From positions 150,204 through 214,203 of the forward strand of contig NZ_LMCQ01000024.1 of NCBI RefSeq assembly GCF_001424835.1: 64,000 bases of DNA. Direction: 5' to 3'. The stretch comes from Variovorax sp. Root318D1. GTDB lineage: Bacteria; Pseudomonadota; Gammaproteobacteria; Burkholderiales; Burkholderiaceae_C. A program made the translations under genes and the position numbers. Under the pieces are notes generated by a model that was not told where the DNA came from, searched no databases, and saw nothing but the letters and a program-made list of their open reading frames with translations. Positions 34,846 through 43,065 of this stretch are shown here, in pieces; positions within the stretch are counted from its first letter, which is position 1; each line of letters starts with the position of its first letter.

Positions 34846-35594
34846 ACGATGTCGAAGCCATCGAACGCGCCACGGTTGCCGCCGTGTCGCCTCTTGCCGT
34901 CGAAGAGCTCGACGGCTGGCTGCTGCCCTTCGACGACGGCACGGTCAAGCGCGCCCGGTCGGCGGTTCCGCTGCACCGCAGCGAGGTCGGCGGCCGCACG
35001 ATCGACCGCATCGAAGACCGCTACGACAGCCGGCAATGCGTGCCCGCCTTCCGCCTGGCCGACGTTCCCTGCTTTGCCGCGCTGCAAGCCGAGCTGGAGC
35101 AGCGGCACTACGTCGGCGATTCGCCCACCTGCGTACAGGTCGGCTCTGCGCGGCGCATGCGCGAGGTGGCGGCCACCGGTGCCGCGCTGGCCGCGGTCGA
35201 CCTTGCGCCCGACGAGGCCTGGGCGACGCTGTTTCTCGGCGAGGGCTTCGATCCTGTCGATGGCGCGCACCGCGTGCGGGCACTGTCGCGTGCCAAGGGT
35301 TCGCTCTATGCCAGCGTGCGCGAAGGCCGGCGCACGGTGGCGGCGGGCGCCATGGCCTTCGGTCACGGATGGGCCAGCGTGCACGGCATGCGAACCGAGC
35401 AGTCGCAGCGGGGCCGCGGCCTGGCGGGCCGCGTGCTCGCGGGCCTCGCGCAGGCGGCCCTCGAGCGCGGCTTCGAACGCGTGTTCCTGCAGGTCGACGC
35501 GCACAACGCCGCCGCCCATGCACTCTACCGCCGAGCAGGTTTTTCCACGCAGTGGCAATACCGCTACTGGCAGCGGCAGCAGTGGCCGCGCTGA
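34842..35594 (+). CDS. GNAT-family N-acetyltransferase
   Basis: A 250-residue protein. The C-terminal half has the acetyl-CoA motif MRTEQSQRGRGLAGRVLAGL and the late VFLQVDAHNAAAHALYRRAGF; the N-terminal half is less conserved. The ATG overlaps the glycosyltransferase stop (ATGA), so it is the last gene of the VIT-exosortase operon. Acceptor unknown; it may just be a co-transcribed passenger. Confidence 0.85.
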   Translation: MNDVEAIERATVAAVSPLAVEELDGWLLPFDDGTVKRARSAVPLHRSEVGGRTIDRIEDRYDSRQCVPAFRLADVPCFAALQAELEQRHYVGDSPTCVQVGSARRMREVAATGAALAAVDLAPDEAWATLFLGEGFDPVDGAHRVRALSRAKGSLYASVREGRRTVAAGAMAFGHGWASVHGMRTEQSQRGRGLAGRVLAGLAQAALERGFERVFLQVDAHNAAAHALYRRAGFSTQWQYRYWQRQQWPR

Positions 35595-35664
35595 CGGTGC
35601 CCGCCTGAACGCCGCGCCGCCCCCACCGGTGGCGCGGTCACGGGGTTAGTGCCACCATGGCCGC

Positions 35665-36564
35665 ATGACGAACGCAAATCATCATGCCAACCACCCCACC
35701 GATCCCGTGGCCACGCCGCGCGGCATCGACCACATCGTGGCCGGTGTTTCCACCAGCGATGGAGACGGCGTCAAACTCACCCGCGTGCTGCAACAGCCAC
35801 TGCAGAAAAGGCTCGATCCCTTCTTGATGCTCGATGCATTCGGCAGCGACAACCCGGGCGACTACATCGGCGGCTTTCCCAACCATCCGCACCGCGGCTT
35901 CGAAACTGTCACCTACATGATCGCGGGCCGCATGCGCCACCGCGACAGCGCTGGCCATGAAGGGCTGCTGCAAAACGGCGGCGTGCAGTGGATGACGGCC
36001 GGCCGCGGGCTCATCCATAGCGAGCTGCCCGAGCAGGAAGAGGGGCTCATGGAGGGCTTCCAGCTCTGGCTCAACCTGCCCGCGAAAGACAAGATGCGCG
36101 AGCCCTGGTATCGGGACATCCAGGGCGAGGAAATACCGGAGTACACCACCGCCGCGGGCGTGCACGTGCGCGTGATTGCCGGCGCCAGCCACGGCATCGA
36201 GGGCGCGGTTCGGCGCGAGGACACCGAGCCGCTGTATCTCGACATCACCCTGCCGCCGGGCGCCGAGTTTGCGCAGCCCCTGCCCGAGGATCACAACGCG
36301 CTGGTGTACGTGTATCGCGAATCGCTGTGGATCGCGGGCAGCGAGGTGCCCACGCGCCGCATGGCCATTTTGGCGAACGACCCCGGAAGCGACGGCGTGG
36401 TGTTGCGCGCGGGCGCCACCAACCACAGCCCGGCCCGGGCGCTCTTGATTGCCGGCAAGCCACTGCGCGAACCCATCGCCCAATATGGCCCCTTCGTGAT
36501 GAATACGCAGGAAGAAGTGAAGCAGGCGGTGCACGACTTCCAGAACGGCAAGTTCGGCGGCTGA
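35665..36564 (+). CDS. Pirin family protein
   Basis: A 299-residue bicupin. The metal-site motif region reads FPNHPHRGFETVTYMIAG, with His ligands, and continues to HRDSAGHEGLLQNGGVQWMTAGRGLIHSELP, a diagnostic pirin block. Bacterial pirins may act as quercetinases or regulators; the activity cannot be told. No obvious operon partner. Confidence 0.93.
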   Translation: MTNANHHANHPTDPVATPRGIDHIVAGVSTSDGDGVKLTRVLQQPLQKRLDPFLMLDAFGSDNPGDYIGGFPNHPHRGFETVTYMIAGRMRHRDSAGHEGLLQNGGVQWMTAGRGLIHSELPEQEEGLMEGFQLWLNLPAKDKMREPWYRDIQGEEIPEYTTAAGVHVRVIAGASHGIEGAVRREDTEPLYLDITLPPGAEFAQPLPEDHNALVYVYRESLWIAGSEVPTRRMAILANDPGSDGVVLRAGATNHSPARALLIAGKPLREPIAQYGPFVMNTQEEVKQAVHDFQNGKFGG

Positions 36565-36658
36565 CCGGCGGGGCCGTGCCTGCGTGTAGTCGCAGGCCTA
36601 CCGAAAATCGGCGCCGCGCACAGGTTACGGCAGGCCATGCGGCGAATAGATTGTCGCC

Positions 36659-37750
36659 ATGCCCTTTCGCACTTCCAAAGCACCCCGTGTTCGCAAGGGA
36701 CAGGCGCCCGACACATTGCCGCGCGACCAGTTTCACGAGCGCTTCATGCAAACCTTCCGGGACCCGGCCTTCGAGGCCGAGAAGGAATCATTGCAGCGCA
36801 TCGAACTCATTGCATGGGAGGCCTACCAGGAAGGCCGCAAGGCACCGGTCACGCGCAAGGCCGGCCCCGGCTATGCCGACCCCGAGTACGAACTTTCGGT
36901 CGACTGGCTTGAAGCCAAGGCGCGCATCGAGGCGGCGCAGGCGGCTTGGGGCGACCCTCAGACACGCTCGCGCGTGCTGCTGGTCAACGGTTCGCCGCGC
37001 AACGACGGCACCTGCCCCGGCGAAATTTCCAAGACCTGGCGGCTGGTGCAGCTCGCGCGCGAGGTGCTCGACGGCTGCGGCATCGACGTCGACGTGCTCG
37101 ACCTGAGCCTGCTCACCTCGGAGTACGGCCGGCACATCCATCCCTGCAAAGGCTGCGTCTCCACCGCCATGCCGCTGTGCCACTGGCCCTGCAGCTGCTA
37201 TCCCAACCACTCCTTGCGCCAGACCGGCGATTGGATGAACGAGATCTACGAGCGCTGGGTTGCCGCACACGGCGTGATGCTGTTCACGCCCACCCACTGG
37301 TATCAGTCGGCCAGTCCGCTCAAGCTCATGGCCGACCGGCTGGTGTGCGCCGACGGCGGCAACCCCGACCCGACCAGCACCCACGGCAAGAAGCCGGAGG
37401 AAGCCAAGGCGCTCGAACTCGAGGGCTGGGGCTATCCCAAGCACCTGAGCGGGCGGGTCTACGGGGTGGTGGTGCACGGCGACGTTGCCGGCGTCGAGAG
37501 CGTGCGCCGCAATCTGTCGGACTGGCTCGACTGGATGGGGCTGATCGATGCCGGCGCCCAGGCCCGGCTCGACCGCTACATCGGCTACTACGAGCCGTAT
37601 GCGAGCAGCCACGACAGCCTCGACGCCAATGAAGACGTGCAGGAAGAGGTGCGTAACGCTGCCCGTGCGGTCGCGCTGGCGGTCGGCGAGCTGCGCTCGG
37701 GCAAGCTGCAGGCGCCCGATCGCGGACTGAAGCCTCCACGGCCCAAGTAG
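36659..37750 (+). CDS. NADPH-dependent FMN reductase / flavodoxin-fold protein
   Basis: A 363-residue protein with an N-terminal extension of about 105 residues, then a flavodoxin-like domain opening with VLLVNGSPRNDGTCPGEISKTW and containing FTPTHWYQSASPLKLMADR, the FMN-binding features of iron-sulfur flavoprotein-like and NADPH:FMN reductases. A Cys-rich stretch (HPCKGCVSTAMPLCHWPCSC) at about residues 160-180 could bind metal or be redox-active. Function is not assigned further. Confidence 0.85.
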   Translation: MPFRTSKAPRVRKGQAPDTLPRDQFHERFMQTFRDPAFEAEKESLQRIELIAWEAYQEGRKAPVTRKAGPGYADPEYELSVDWLEAKARIEAAQAAWGDPQTRSRVLLVNGSPRNDGTCPGEISKTWRLVQLAREVLDGCGIDVDVLDLSLLTSEYGRHIHPCKGCVSTAMPLCHWPCSCYPNHSLRQTGDWMNEIYERWVAAHGVMLFTPTHWYQSASPLKLMADRLVCADGGNPDPTSTHGKKPEEAKALELEGWGYPKHLSGRVYGVVVHGDVAGVESVRRNLSDWLDWMGLIDAGAQARLDRYIGYYEPYASSHDSLDANEDVQEEVRNAARAVALAVGELRSGKLQAPDRGLKPPRPK

Positions 37751-37898
37751 CGGCGCCGCAGGCGGCGTGCAGCCCTTGCGGTTCATGATTCTTTACGCAC
37801 GCTCACTCCAGCCTCACTTGGGCGATACAGAGGTCTTCCACACTTCGCTTCACCTGCTGCCCCTTGGCGGCGGGCTTCTTCGAAAGGAAGCACTTTTC

Positions 37899-38480
37899 AT
37901 GATCTCTCTTCGCCAACGCATCGTCTGGGCCAGCCTTCTCGGTTCGGCCGCCCTCGCCTCTTCGGGCGCCTTCGCCCAGGCTCCGGCCGCGCCCAGCACT
38001 TCGTCGGCCCCGCCTGCGGCCGTCGCCCAGGCCGATGGTGCCGCCGGACACAAGGCACAGCACAAGCGCATGGACCCAGCCGAGCGCATGCAGCGTATGC
38101 AGGAACATCGCGCCAAGCACCTTGCCGCATTGAAGGAAAAGCTCAAGCTGACGGCCGCGCAGGAAAGCGCCTGGACCACCTTCGCATCGGCCAGCCAGCC
38201 GCCCGCTGGCGCCCGTCCGGCGCGCATGGACCGCGCCGAGTTTGCCAAGCTCACCACGCCCGAGCGCCTGGAGCGCATGCAGGCGCGCCAGGCCGAGCGC
38301 AGCGCGAGGTTCGCCAAGCGCGCCGAAGCCACCAAGACGTTCTATACGGCGCTGACGCCGGAGCAGAAGAAGACCTTCGACGCGGAAACGGTGCATGCCG
38401 GCATGCACGGGCATCGCGGCCATCATGGCCATGGTGGTCCGGACGGGCACAACCATTCGGCAGCGCCCGCCAAGAGCTGA
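37899..38480 (+). CDS. Spy/CpxP-like periplasmic LTXXQ-motif protein
   Basis: A 193-residue protein with a signal peptide ending SSGAFAQ (about residue 26) and two LTxxQ motifs (KLTAAQ, ALTPEQ) as in Spy/CpxP periplasmic chaperones and metal-responsive proteins. The C-terminus is strongly His-rich (a HGHRGHHGHGG stretch), suggesting metal binding. ATG 37899 begins a credible signal sequence. A strong bidirectional terminator follows. Confidence 0.85.
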   Translation: MISLRQRIVWASLLGSAALASSGAFAQAPAAPSTSSAPPAAVAQADGAAGHKAQHKRMDPAERMQRMQEHRAKHLAALKEKLKLTAAQESAWTTFASASQPPAGARPARMDRAEFAKLTTPERLERMQARQAERSARFAKRAEATKTFYTALTPEQKKTFDAETVHAGMHGHRGHHGHGGPDGHNHSAAPAKS

Positions 38481-38510
38481 ACGAACGGCGCGCTGAACCG
38501 CGCAGACGGT

Positions 38511-38549
38511 AAAAAGCCCGCGATGCCTCGTGCATCGCGGGCTTTTTTT
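38511..38549. terminator. Bidirectional rho-independent terminator
   Basis: An 11 bp perfect stem GCCCGCGATGC / GCATCGCGGGC with a 5-base loop, flanked by A5 on the left and T7 on the right, so it serves both the Spy-like gene and the convergent secreted-protein gene. Confidence 0.95.
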
Positions 38550-38560
38550 CGTACAAGCGC

Positions 38561-38989
38561 TTATTGAGGCGTGCCGGTCCGTTCCGTCGGGTTCGTCGGC
38601 ACGTCCGGCCGTTCACCCGGGGTGCCGAACCGGGGCTTGGTCTTGCGGGCCTGCTGGCTCACCTCGGCACGCGACATCTCGCCCGTGGGCTGCGGCATCG
38701 CATTGGGCTGGGCATTGACGGTGGTGCTGGCCTCGCCCTTGGGCACCAGGTTGTTGGCGTTGTTGCGGTTGTGCGCGCGTGCCTCGGCCTTCACGGCCTC
38801 GCGTGAAATCGGCATGCTGTTGTCGGGGCGCTGCGGTGGGTTGGGCACGCCGGAGGGTGTCTGCGTGCTGGCCTGGCCGCCCACGGACGGGTCGGGCTGC
38901 GCGGGGATCGAGGTGGCTTGCGCCATGGCGGCGCCGGCGGCGGCCATCAGGCCGGCCAGCAGCGTCGCGCGAAAGATTCCTTGCTTCAT
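38561..38989 (-). CDS. Secreted protein with DUF4148-like repeats
   Basis: A 142-residue protein with a clear signal peptide (MKQGIFRATLLAGLMAAAGA, cleavage after AMAQ). The mature part is Pro/Gln/Thr-rich with two short helices starting SREAVKAEAR and SRAEVSQQAR, which resemble the SR..V..E pattern of DUF4148 proteins. No function known. Confidence 0.7.
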   Translation of the reverse strand: MKQGIFRATLLAGLMAAAGAAMAQATSIPAQPDPSVGGQASTQTPSGVPNPPQRPDNSMPISREAVKAEARAHNRNNANNLVPKGEASTTVNAQPNAMPQPTGEMSRAEVSQQARKTKPRFGTPGERPDVPTNPTERTGTPQ

Positions 38990-39208
38990 GGTGGTTCCTT
39001 TGCTTGTCTCGGTGAATCGAGAACGGATGGGTAGAGCAGTGGCCGCTTCCCTCGGCCTGAAATCACCGTAGGAGGCCCCAGATGCTCGCCATGTCGGGGT
39101 GCGGAAGGCCTCCCTGTAGGAGTTGGCCGCCCGCTCGCGAAAGGCAATGAAGAAGGTGGCGCGTTCCTACAGGCGCCGGCCGCGCGGCAACGTACAACCG
39201 CAGGACTG

Positions 39209-39991
39209 ATGTCTTCTTCTCCGATTCCACTCCCCGCAGCGGCGCCGACCTCCATCAAGGTCATGACGGTGAACACCCACAAGGGGTTCACCGCGCTCAA
39301 CCGCAAGTTCATTCTTCCGGAGCTACGGGACGCGGTGCGCACGGTCGGTGCCGACGTGGTGTTTCTGCAGGAGGTGCTCGGCACGCATTCGCGCCACTCG
39401 CGCAAGGTGAACAACTGGCCCGAGGCCCCGCACTACGAATTTCTGGCCGACACCATGTGGCCGCAGTTCGCCTACGGCCGCAACGCGGTGTATCCGAGAG
39501 GGCACCACGGCAATGCGGTGTTGTCGAAGTTTCCGATCGTGCATTACCGCAATCACGACGTGTCGGTGGCCGGCCCCGAAAAACGCGGCTTGCTCCACTG
39601 CGTGTTGCGCCTGCCCGGACGCACGGTCGATGTTCATGCGATCTGTGCCCATCTCGGCTTGGCCGAGACGCATCGGCAGCAGCAGCTGGAGCTGCTCTGC
39701 CATATCGTGCGCGACGAAGTGCCGCCTGACGCGCCGCTGGTCGTGGCGGGTGACTTCAACGACTGGCGCGGCCGCGCGCACCGGGTGCTCGAAGAAGGCG
39801 CCGCGCTGCGCGAGGTCTTCCTGCATGCGAACGGCGCGGCCGCCAAGACTTTTCCATCGCGCTTTCCGCTGCTGTCGCTCGACCGCATCTATGTTCGCAA
39901 CGCGGGCGTACACGAACCGGTCGTGCTGCCGCGCAAGCCCTGGTCGCACCTGTCGGACCATGCGCCGCTGGTGGCGAACATCGACCTTTGA
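39209..39991 (+). CDS. Endonuclease/exonuclease/phosphatase family protein (YbhP-like)
   Basis: A 260-residue EEP-fold protein. Active-site motifs are VMTVNTHKGF, VVFLQEVLG (metal-binding Glu), CAHLGL, VVAGDFNDWRG and LSDHAPLVA. In E. coli ybhP lies upstream of clsB (ybhO) and ybhN, the same order seen here, so it may act on phospholipid or another phosphodiester substrate connected to that cluster. No signal peptide seen. Confidence 0.9.
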   Translation: MSSSPIPLPAAAPTSIKVMTVNTHKGFTALNRKFILPELRDAVRTVGADVVFLQEVLGTHSRHSRKVNNWPEAPHYEFLADTMWPQFAYGRNAVYPRGHHGNAVLSKFPIVHYRNHDVSVAGPEKRGLLHCVLRLPGRTVDVHAICAHLGLAETHRQQQLELLCHIVRDEVPPDAPLVVAGDFNDWRGRAHRVLEEGAALREVFLHANGAAAKTFPSRFPLLSLDRIYVRNAGVHEPVVLPRKPWSHLSDHAPLVANIDL

Positions 39992-40076
39992 AGATGGACT
40001 ACGCCCATGTTCCGCGCAGTCCATTTCGCGCCGCGACGCTCATCGCCTGCCTCGCCGGGCACTGAAGGGGGCCGCC

Positions 40077-41354
40077 ATGGAAAGCGGTGACCGCTGGGTC
40101 GGCGGCAATTGCATCGAGCTGCTCGAAAACGGCGAGGAGTTCTTTTCGCGCGTGTTCGATGCCATTCGCGAGGCCAAGCGCGAAGTCATCATCGAAACCT
40201 TCATCCTGTTCGAGGACAAGGTGGGCTTGGCGCTGCACGCCGTGATGCGCTCCGCGGCCCAGCGCGGCGTCAAGATCGACGTGCTGGTCGACGGTTTCGG
40301 CTCGCCGGATCTTTCGCGCGAGTTCATCGAGGGGCTGTGCTCGGTGGGCGTGCGTATGCGGGTGTTCGATCCCGGCAAGCGCATCCTCGGCCAGCGGCTG
40401 AACGTGTTCCGGCGCATGCACCGCAAGATCGTGGTGGTCGATGGCGAACTCGCGTTCGTCGGCGGCATCAACTACTCGGCGGACCACCTGCTCGACTTCG
40501 GGCCCAAGGCCAAGCAGGACTACGCGGTGGCGCTGCGCGGACCCATCGTCGCGCAGATCCACCAGTACGTGCTGCGTGCCATCGCGCTTGGCGACAAGGG
40601 ACCGCGCTGGTTCCGCCGCCGGCTCAAGCAGGCGCCGCCAGTCGACCGGGAAGCGGTTGGCGAGGTGGAGGCGATGTTCGTCACGCGCGACAACCGCCGC
40701 CACACCGGCGACATCGAGCGCCAGTACCTGATTGCGATCCGTGCCGCGCGCGAGCGCATCGTGATTGCCAATGCGTATTTCTTTCCGGGCTACCGGCTCA
40801 TCAAGGAGCTGCGCCGCGCCGCACGCCGCGGGGTGGACGTGCGGCTCATTCTGCAGGGCGAGCCTGACATGCCGATCGTCAAGACGGCCGCGAGCATGCT
40901 CTACCACCACCTGATGCATTCGGGCGTGCACATCTATGAATACTGCAAACGCCCACTGCACGCGAAGATCGCACTGATGGACGATCGTTGGACCACGGTC
41001 GGTTCGAGCAATCTCGATCCGCTGAGCCTGTCGCTCAACCTGGAGGCCAACGTGATCGCGCGTGACAAGGCTTTCAACCAGCTGCTGTGGGAGCGCATGG
41101 ACACGCTCATGCGCGAGAGCTGCAAGGAGATCGGAGAGGCCGACCTCGAAAGCGGATGGAGCGGCTGGCGGCTGGTGCGCAGCTTCTTCATCTTCCACTT
41201 CTTGCGCTGGTATCCCTCCTGGCTAGGCTGGCTGCCTCGCCAGGTGCCTCGCCTGACGCCCGCAGAAGCCATCGACTTGGCAGAAAGGCGCGAAGAACGC
41301 GAAAAGAACAAGAAAAACGACGAGGACGCCGTGACCCCGACGGAAGTGGCATGA
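40077..41354 (+). CDS. clsB: Cardiolipin synthase ClsB
   Basis: A 425-residue phospholipase-D-superfamily enzyme with two HKD motifs: HRKIVVVDGELAFVGGIN and HAKIALMDDRWTTVGSSN. ClsB makes cardiolipin or phosphatidylglycerol by transphosphatidylation at the inner membrane. The C-terminus has a hydrophobic FFIFHFLRWYPSWLGWLP segment and a highly charged Glu/Lys tail. ATG 40077 gives the proper N-terminus (MESGDRWVGGNCIELLENG). Confidence 0.94.
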   Translation: MESGDRWVGGNCIELLENGEEFFSRVFDAIREAKREVIIETFILFEDKVGLALHAVMRSAAQRGVKIDVLVDGFGSPDLSREFIEGLCSVGVRMRVFDPGKRILGQRLNVFRRMHRKIVVVDGELAFVGGINYSADHLLDFGPKAKQDYAVALRGPIVAQIHQYVLRAIALGDKGPRWFRRRLKQAPPVDREAVGEVEAMFVTRDNRRHTGDIERQYLIAIRAARERIVIANAYFFPGYRLIKELRRAARRGVDVRLILQGEPDMPIVKTAASMLYHHLMHSGVHIYEYCKRPLHAKIALMDDRWTTVGSSNLDPLSLSLNLEANVIARDKAFNQLLWERMDTLMRESCKEIGEADLESGWSGWRLVRSFFIFHFLRWYPSWLGWLPRQVPRLTPAEAIDLAERREEREKNKKNDEDAVTPTEVA

Positions 41355-41415
41355 GCTCCCGCACGGCCGTTCCGAAGGGGGCTCGCACCGCAGTGCGGAG
41401 CACGGAGGTTGCCGA

Positions 41416-42399
41416 ATGAGCGTCGGCACCGCAAAGCTTGCGCACCGGCCCTGGTGGCCCTGGGTGCGCCGCATTGCGACCTGGACCTTCTTCGGCTTGA
41501 TTGCCTGGCTGCTAGTGAACCAGGCACGCGCGATCGACTGGCAAGAGGTGTTCGACGCCATGCGCGCCCTTCCCGCGGCCACGCTGCTGCTGGCGGGCGC
41601 GCTCGCCGCGTGCAGCTTTGCGGTCTACAGCACCTACGACCTCTTGGGCCGGCATCTCACGCGGCACCCGCTGGGCGCCGGCACCGTGATGGGCGTGACC
41701 TTCATCAGTTACGCCTTCAACCTCAACCTGGGTTCGCTGGTGGGCGGCGTGGCGTTCCGCTACCGGCTCTATTCGCGGCTGGAGCTTTCCAACGGCACCA
41801 TCACCCGCGTGCTCGGTTTCAGCATGCTGACCAACTGGCTCGGCTACCTGGTAGCGGCGGGCGTGGTGTTCTGCTTCTGGCCGTTGGTGCTGCCGGCCGG
41901 ATGGAGAATCGACAACACGGGCCTGCGCATCCTGGGCGCGGTGCTGCTGCTCCTGGCCGCGGCCTACCTGGTGCTGTGCGCCTTCGCCAGCGGGCACGTC
42001 TTCCGGATCCACCGGCACTCCTTCAAGGTTCCGTCGCTCCGCATGGCGCTGCTTCAGCTGGCCATGTCCTGCCTGAACTGGTCGCTGATAGGTGGCGTGA
42101 TCTGGGTGCTGTTGCAGGGCCAGGTGCCCTACCACTCGGTGCTTGCGGTGCTGCTCGTGGCCGCGGTCGCGGGCGTCATCACGCACGTGCCGGCGGGGCT
42201 TGGTGTGCTGGAAGCGGTGTTCATTGCGCTGCTTTCGGACCAGGTGCCTCAAGGCAGGCTGCTGGGCGTGCTGCTGGTCTACCGAGGCCTCTACTACCTG
42301 TTGCCGCTGGGCGTGGCCACGCTGGCTTACTTTGTTGCGGAACTGCGCGCCAAGCGATGGCGCGCACGGGCCGTGGTCAACGAAGAAAGTAAACAGTAA
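41416..42399 (+). CDS. YbhN-family (UPF0104) inner-membrane protein
   Basis: A 327-residue polytopic protein with about eight TM helices and the family blocks GVTFISYAFNLNLGSLVGGVAFRYRLYSRLELSNG and THVPAGLGVLEAVFIALL. It belongs to the lysylphosphatidylglycerol-synthase-membrane/UPF0104 superfamily. It lies 61 bp after clsB, the same neighbour order as E. coli, which suggests a role in phospholipid handling. Confidence 0.92.
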   Translation: MSVGTAKLAHRPWWPWVRRIATWTFFGLIAWLLVNQARAIDWQEVFDAMRALPAATLLLAGALAACSFAVYSTYDLLGRHLTRHPLGAGTVMGVTFISYAFNLNLGSLVGGVAFRYRLYSRLELSNGTITRVLGFSMLTNWLGYLVAAGVVFCFWPLVLPAGWRIDNTGLRILGAVLLLLAAAYLVLCAFASGHVFRIHRHSFKVPSLRMALLQLAMSCLNWSLIGGVIWVLLQGQVPYHSVLAVLLVAAVAGVITHVPAGLGVLEAVFIALLSDQVPQGRLLGVLLVYRGLYYLLPLGVATLAYFVAELRAKRWRARAVVNEESKQ

Positions 42400-42479
42400 C
42401 TTCTAATCCGTTCGTTGCCTGCGCGGAAGCCTGTTTCCGTGTCAAAAGGCACGACTTGCTAAACAAAATGGCTGCGTAT

Positions 42480-42498
42480 TTTGCTGCAGTGCAGCAAA
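42480..42498. promoter_or_regulatory. Perfect 19 bp palindrome upstream of the phasin gene (PhaR-like operator)
   Basis: TTTGCTGCAGTGCAGCAAA has perfect 9 bp arms around one central base, 51 bp before the phasin start. The CTGC...GCAG core resembles PhaR-type operators reported upstream of phasin genes. Assignment is by position and motif. Confidence 0.6.
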
Positions 42499-42549
42499 TC
42501 CCTCTATCGGCGCCTATAGTGGTGTTCGTCCATTCCATAGACCGTCTTC

Positions 42550-43047
42550 ATGTCGTCCCTTACCTCCGCCGTTCGTTTGGCCAGCCCCCTGATGCTGTGG
42601 GTCGACTTGGCCCTCAAGACCCACGAGATGCTGTTGTCTTCGGGTTCCGTCATCCAGATGCGCACCGAGCGCATCGCCAAGGCGGGGCTTGCACCCAGCG
42701 CAGCCGATCTCGCCGAGTTCCAGCTCATGGGCGACGAAAAACTCGCTGCGGCGGGCGAATCGGGCGTCGCCATGGCCAAGCAGTGGCACAGCAGCCAAGT
42801 CGCCCTGGCGAACCGCGCACTGCAGCAATGGTTTCAAAGCGCGGGCGCTTTTTTCTCGATGGCGGGCAGCATCACGCCGGCGCAAGCTGCCGTGCGCAGC
42901 GACGCTTTCATGCGGGCCACTGCACGCGCAGCGGGCACGGCCAGCCAGCTGTCGGGTGCGGCGGTGCGTATCGCGCGACGCGGACTGAAGCCGATCCACG
43001 CGGCCGCCACCTCCAACGCCCGGCGACTGGCCGAATTGCGCGACTGA
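42550..43047 (+). CDS. Phasin-like granule-associated protein
   Basis: A 165-residue Ala-rich, all-helical, amphipathic protein (SVIQMRTERIAKAGLAPSAADLAEFQLMGDEK, QVALANRALQQWFQS), typical of phasin family proteins that coat polyhydroxyalkanoate granules. No signal peptide. The perfect palindrome upstream supports a phasin-type gene. Confidence 0.75.
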   Translation: MSSLTSAVRLASPLMLWVDLALKTHEMLLSSGSVIQMRTERIAKAGLAPSAADLAEFQLMGDEKLAAAGESGVAMAKQWHSSQVALANRALQQWFQSAGAFFSMAGSITPAQAAVRSDAFMRATARAAGTASQLSGAAVRIARRGLKPIHAAATSNARRLAELRD

Positions 43048-43065
43048 ACGCGCAACTCTTCTTCT

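Noticed and set aside
39114..39172. CTGTAGGA ... TCCTACAG inverted repeat in the 38990-39208 gap
   Set aside because: The arms are about 40 bases apart with no T-tract or known motif, so no feature is claimed.
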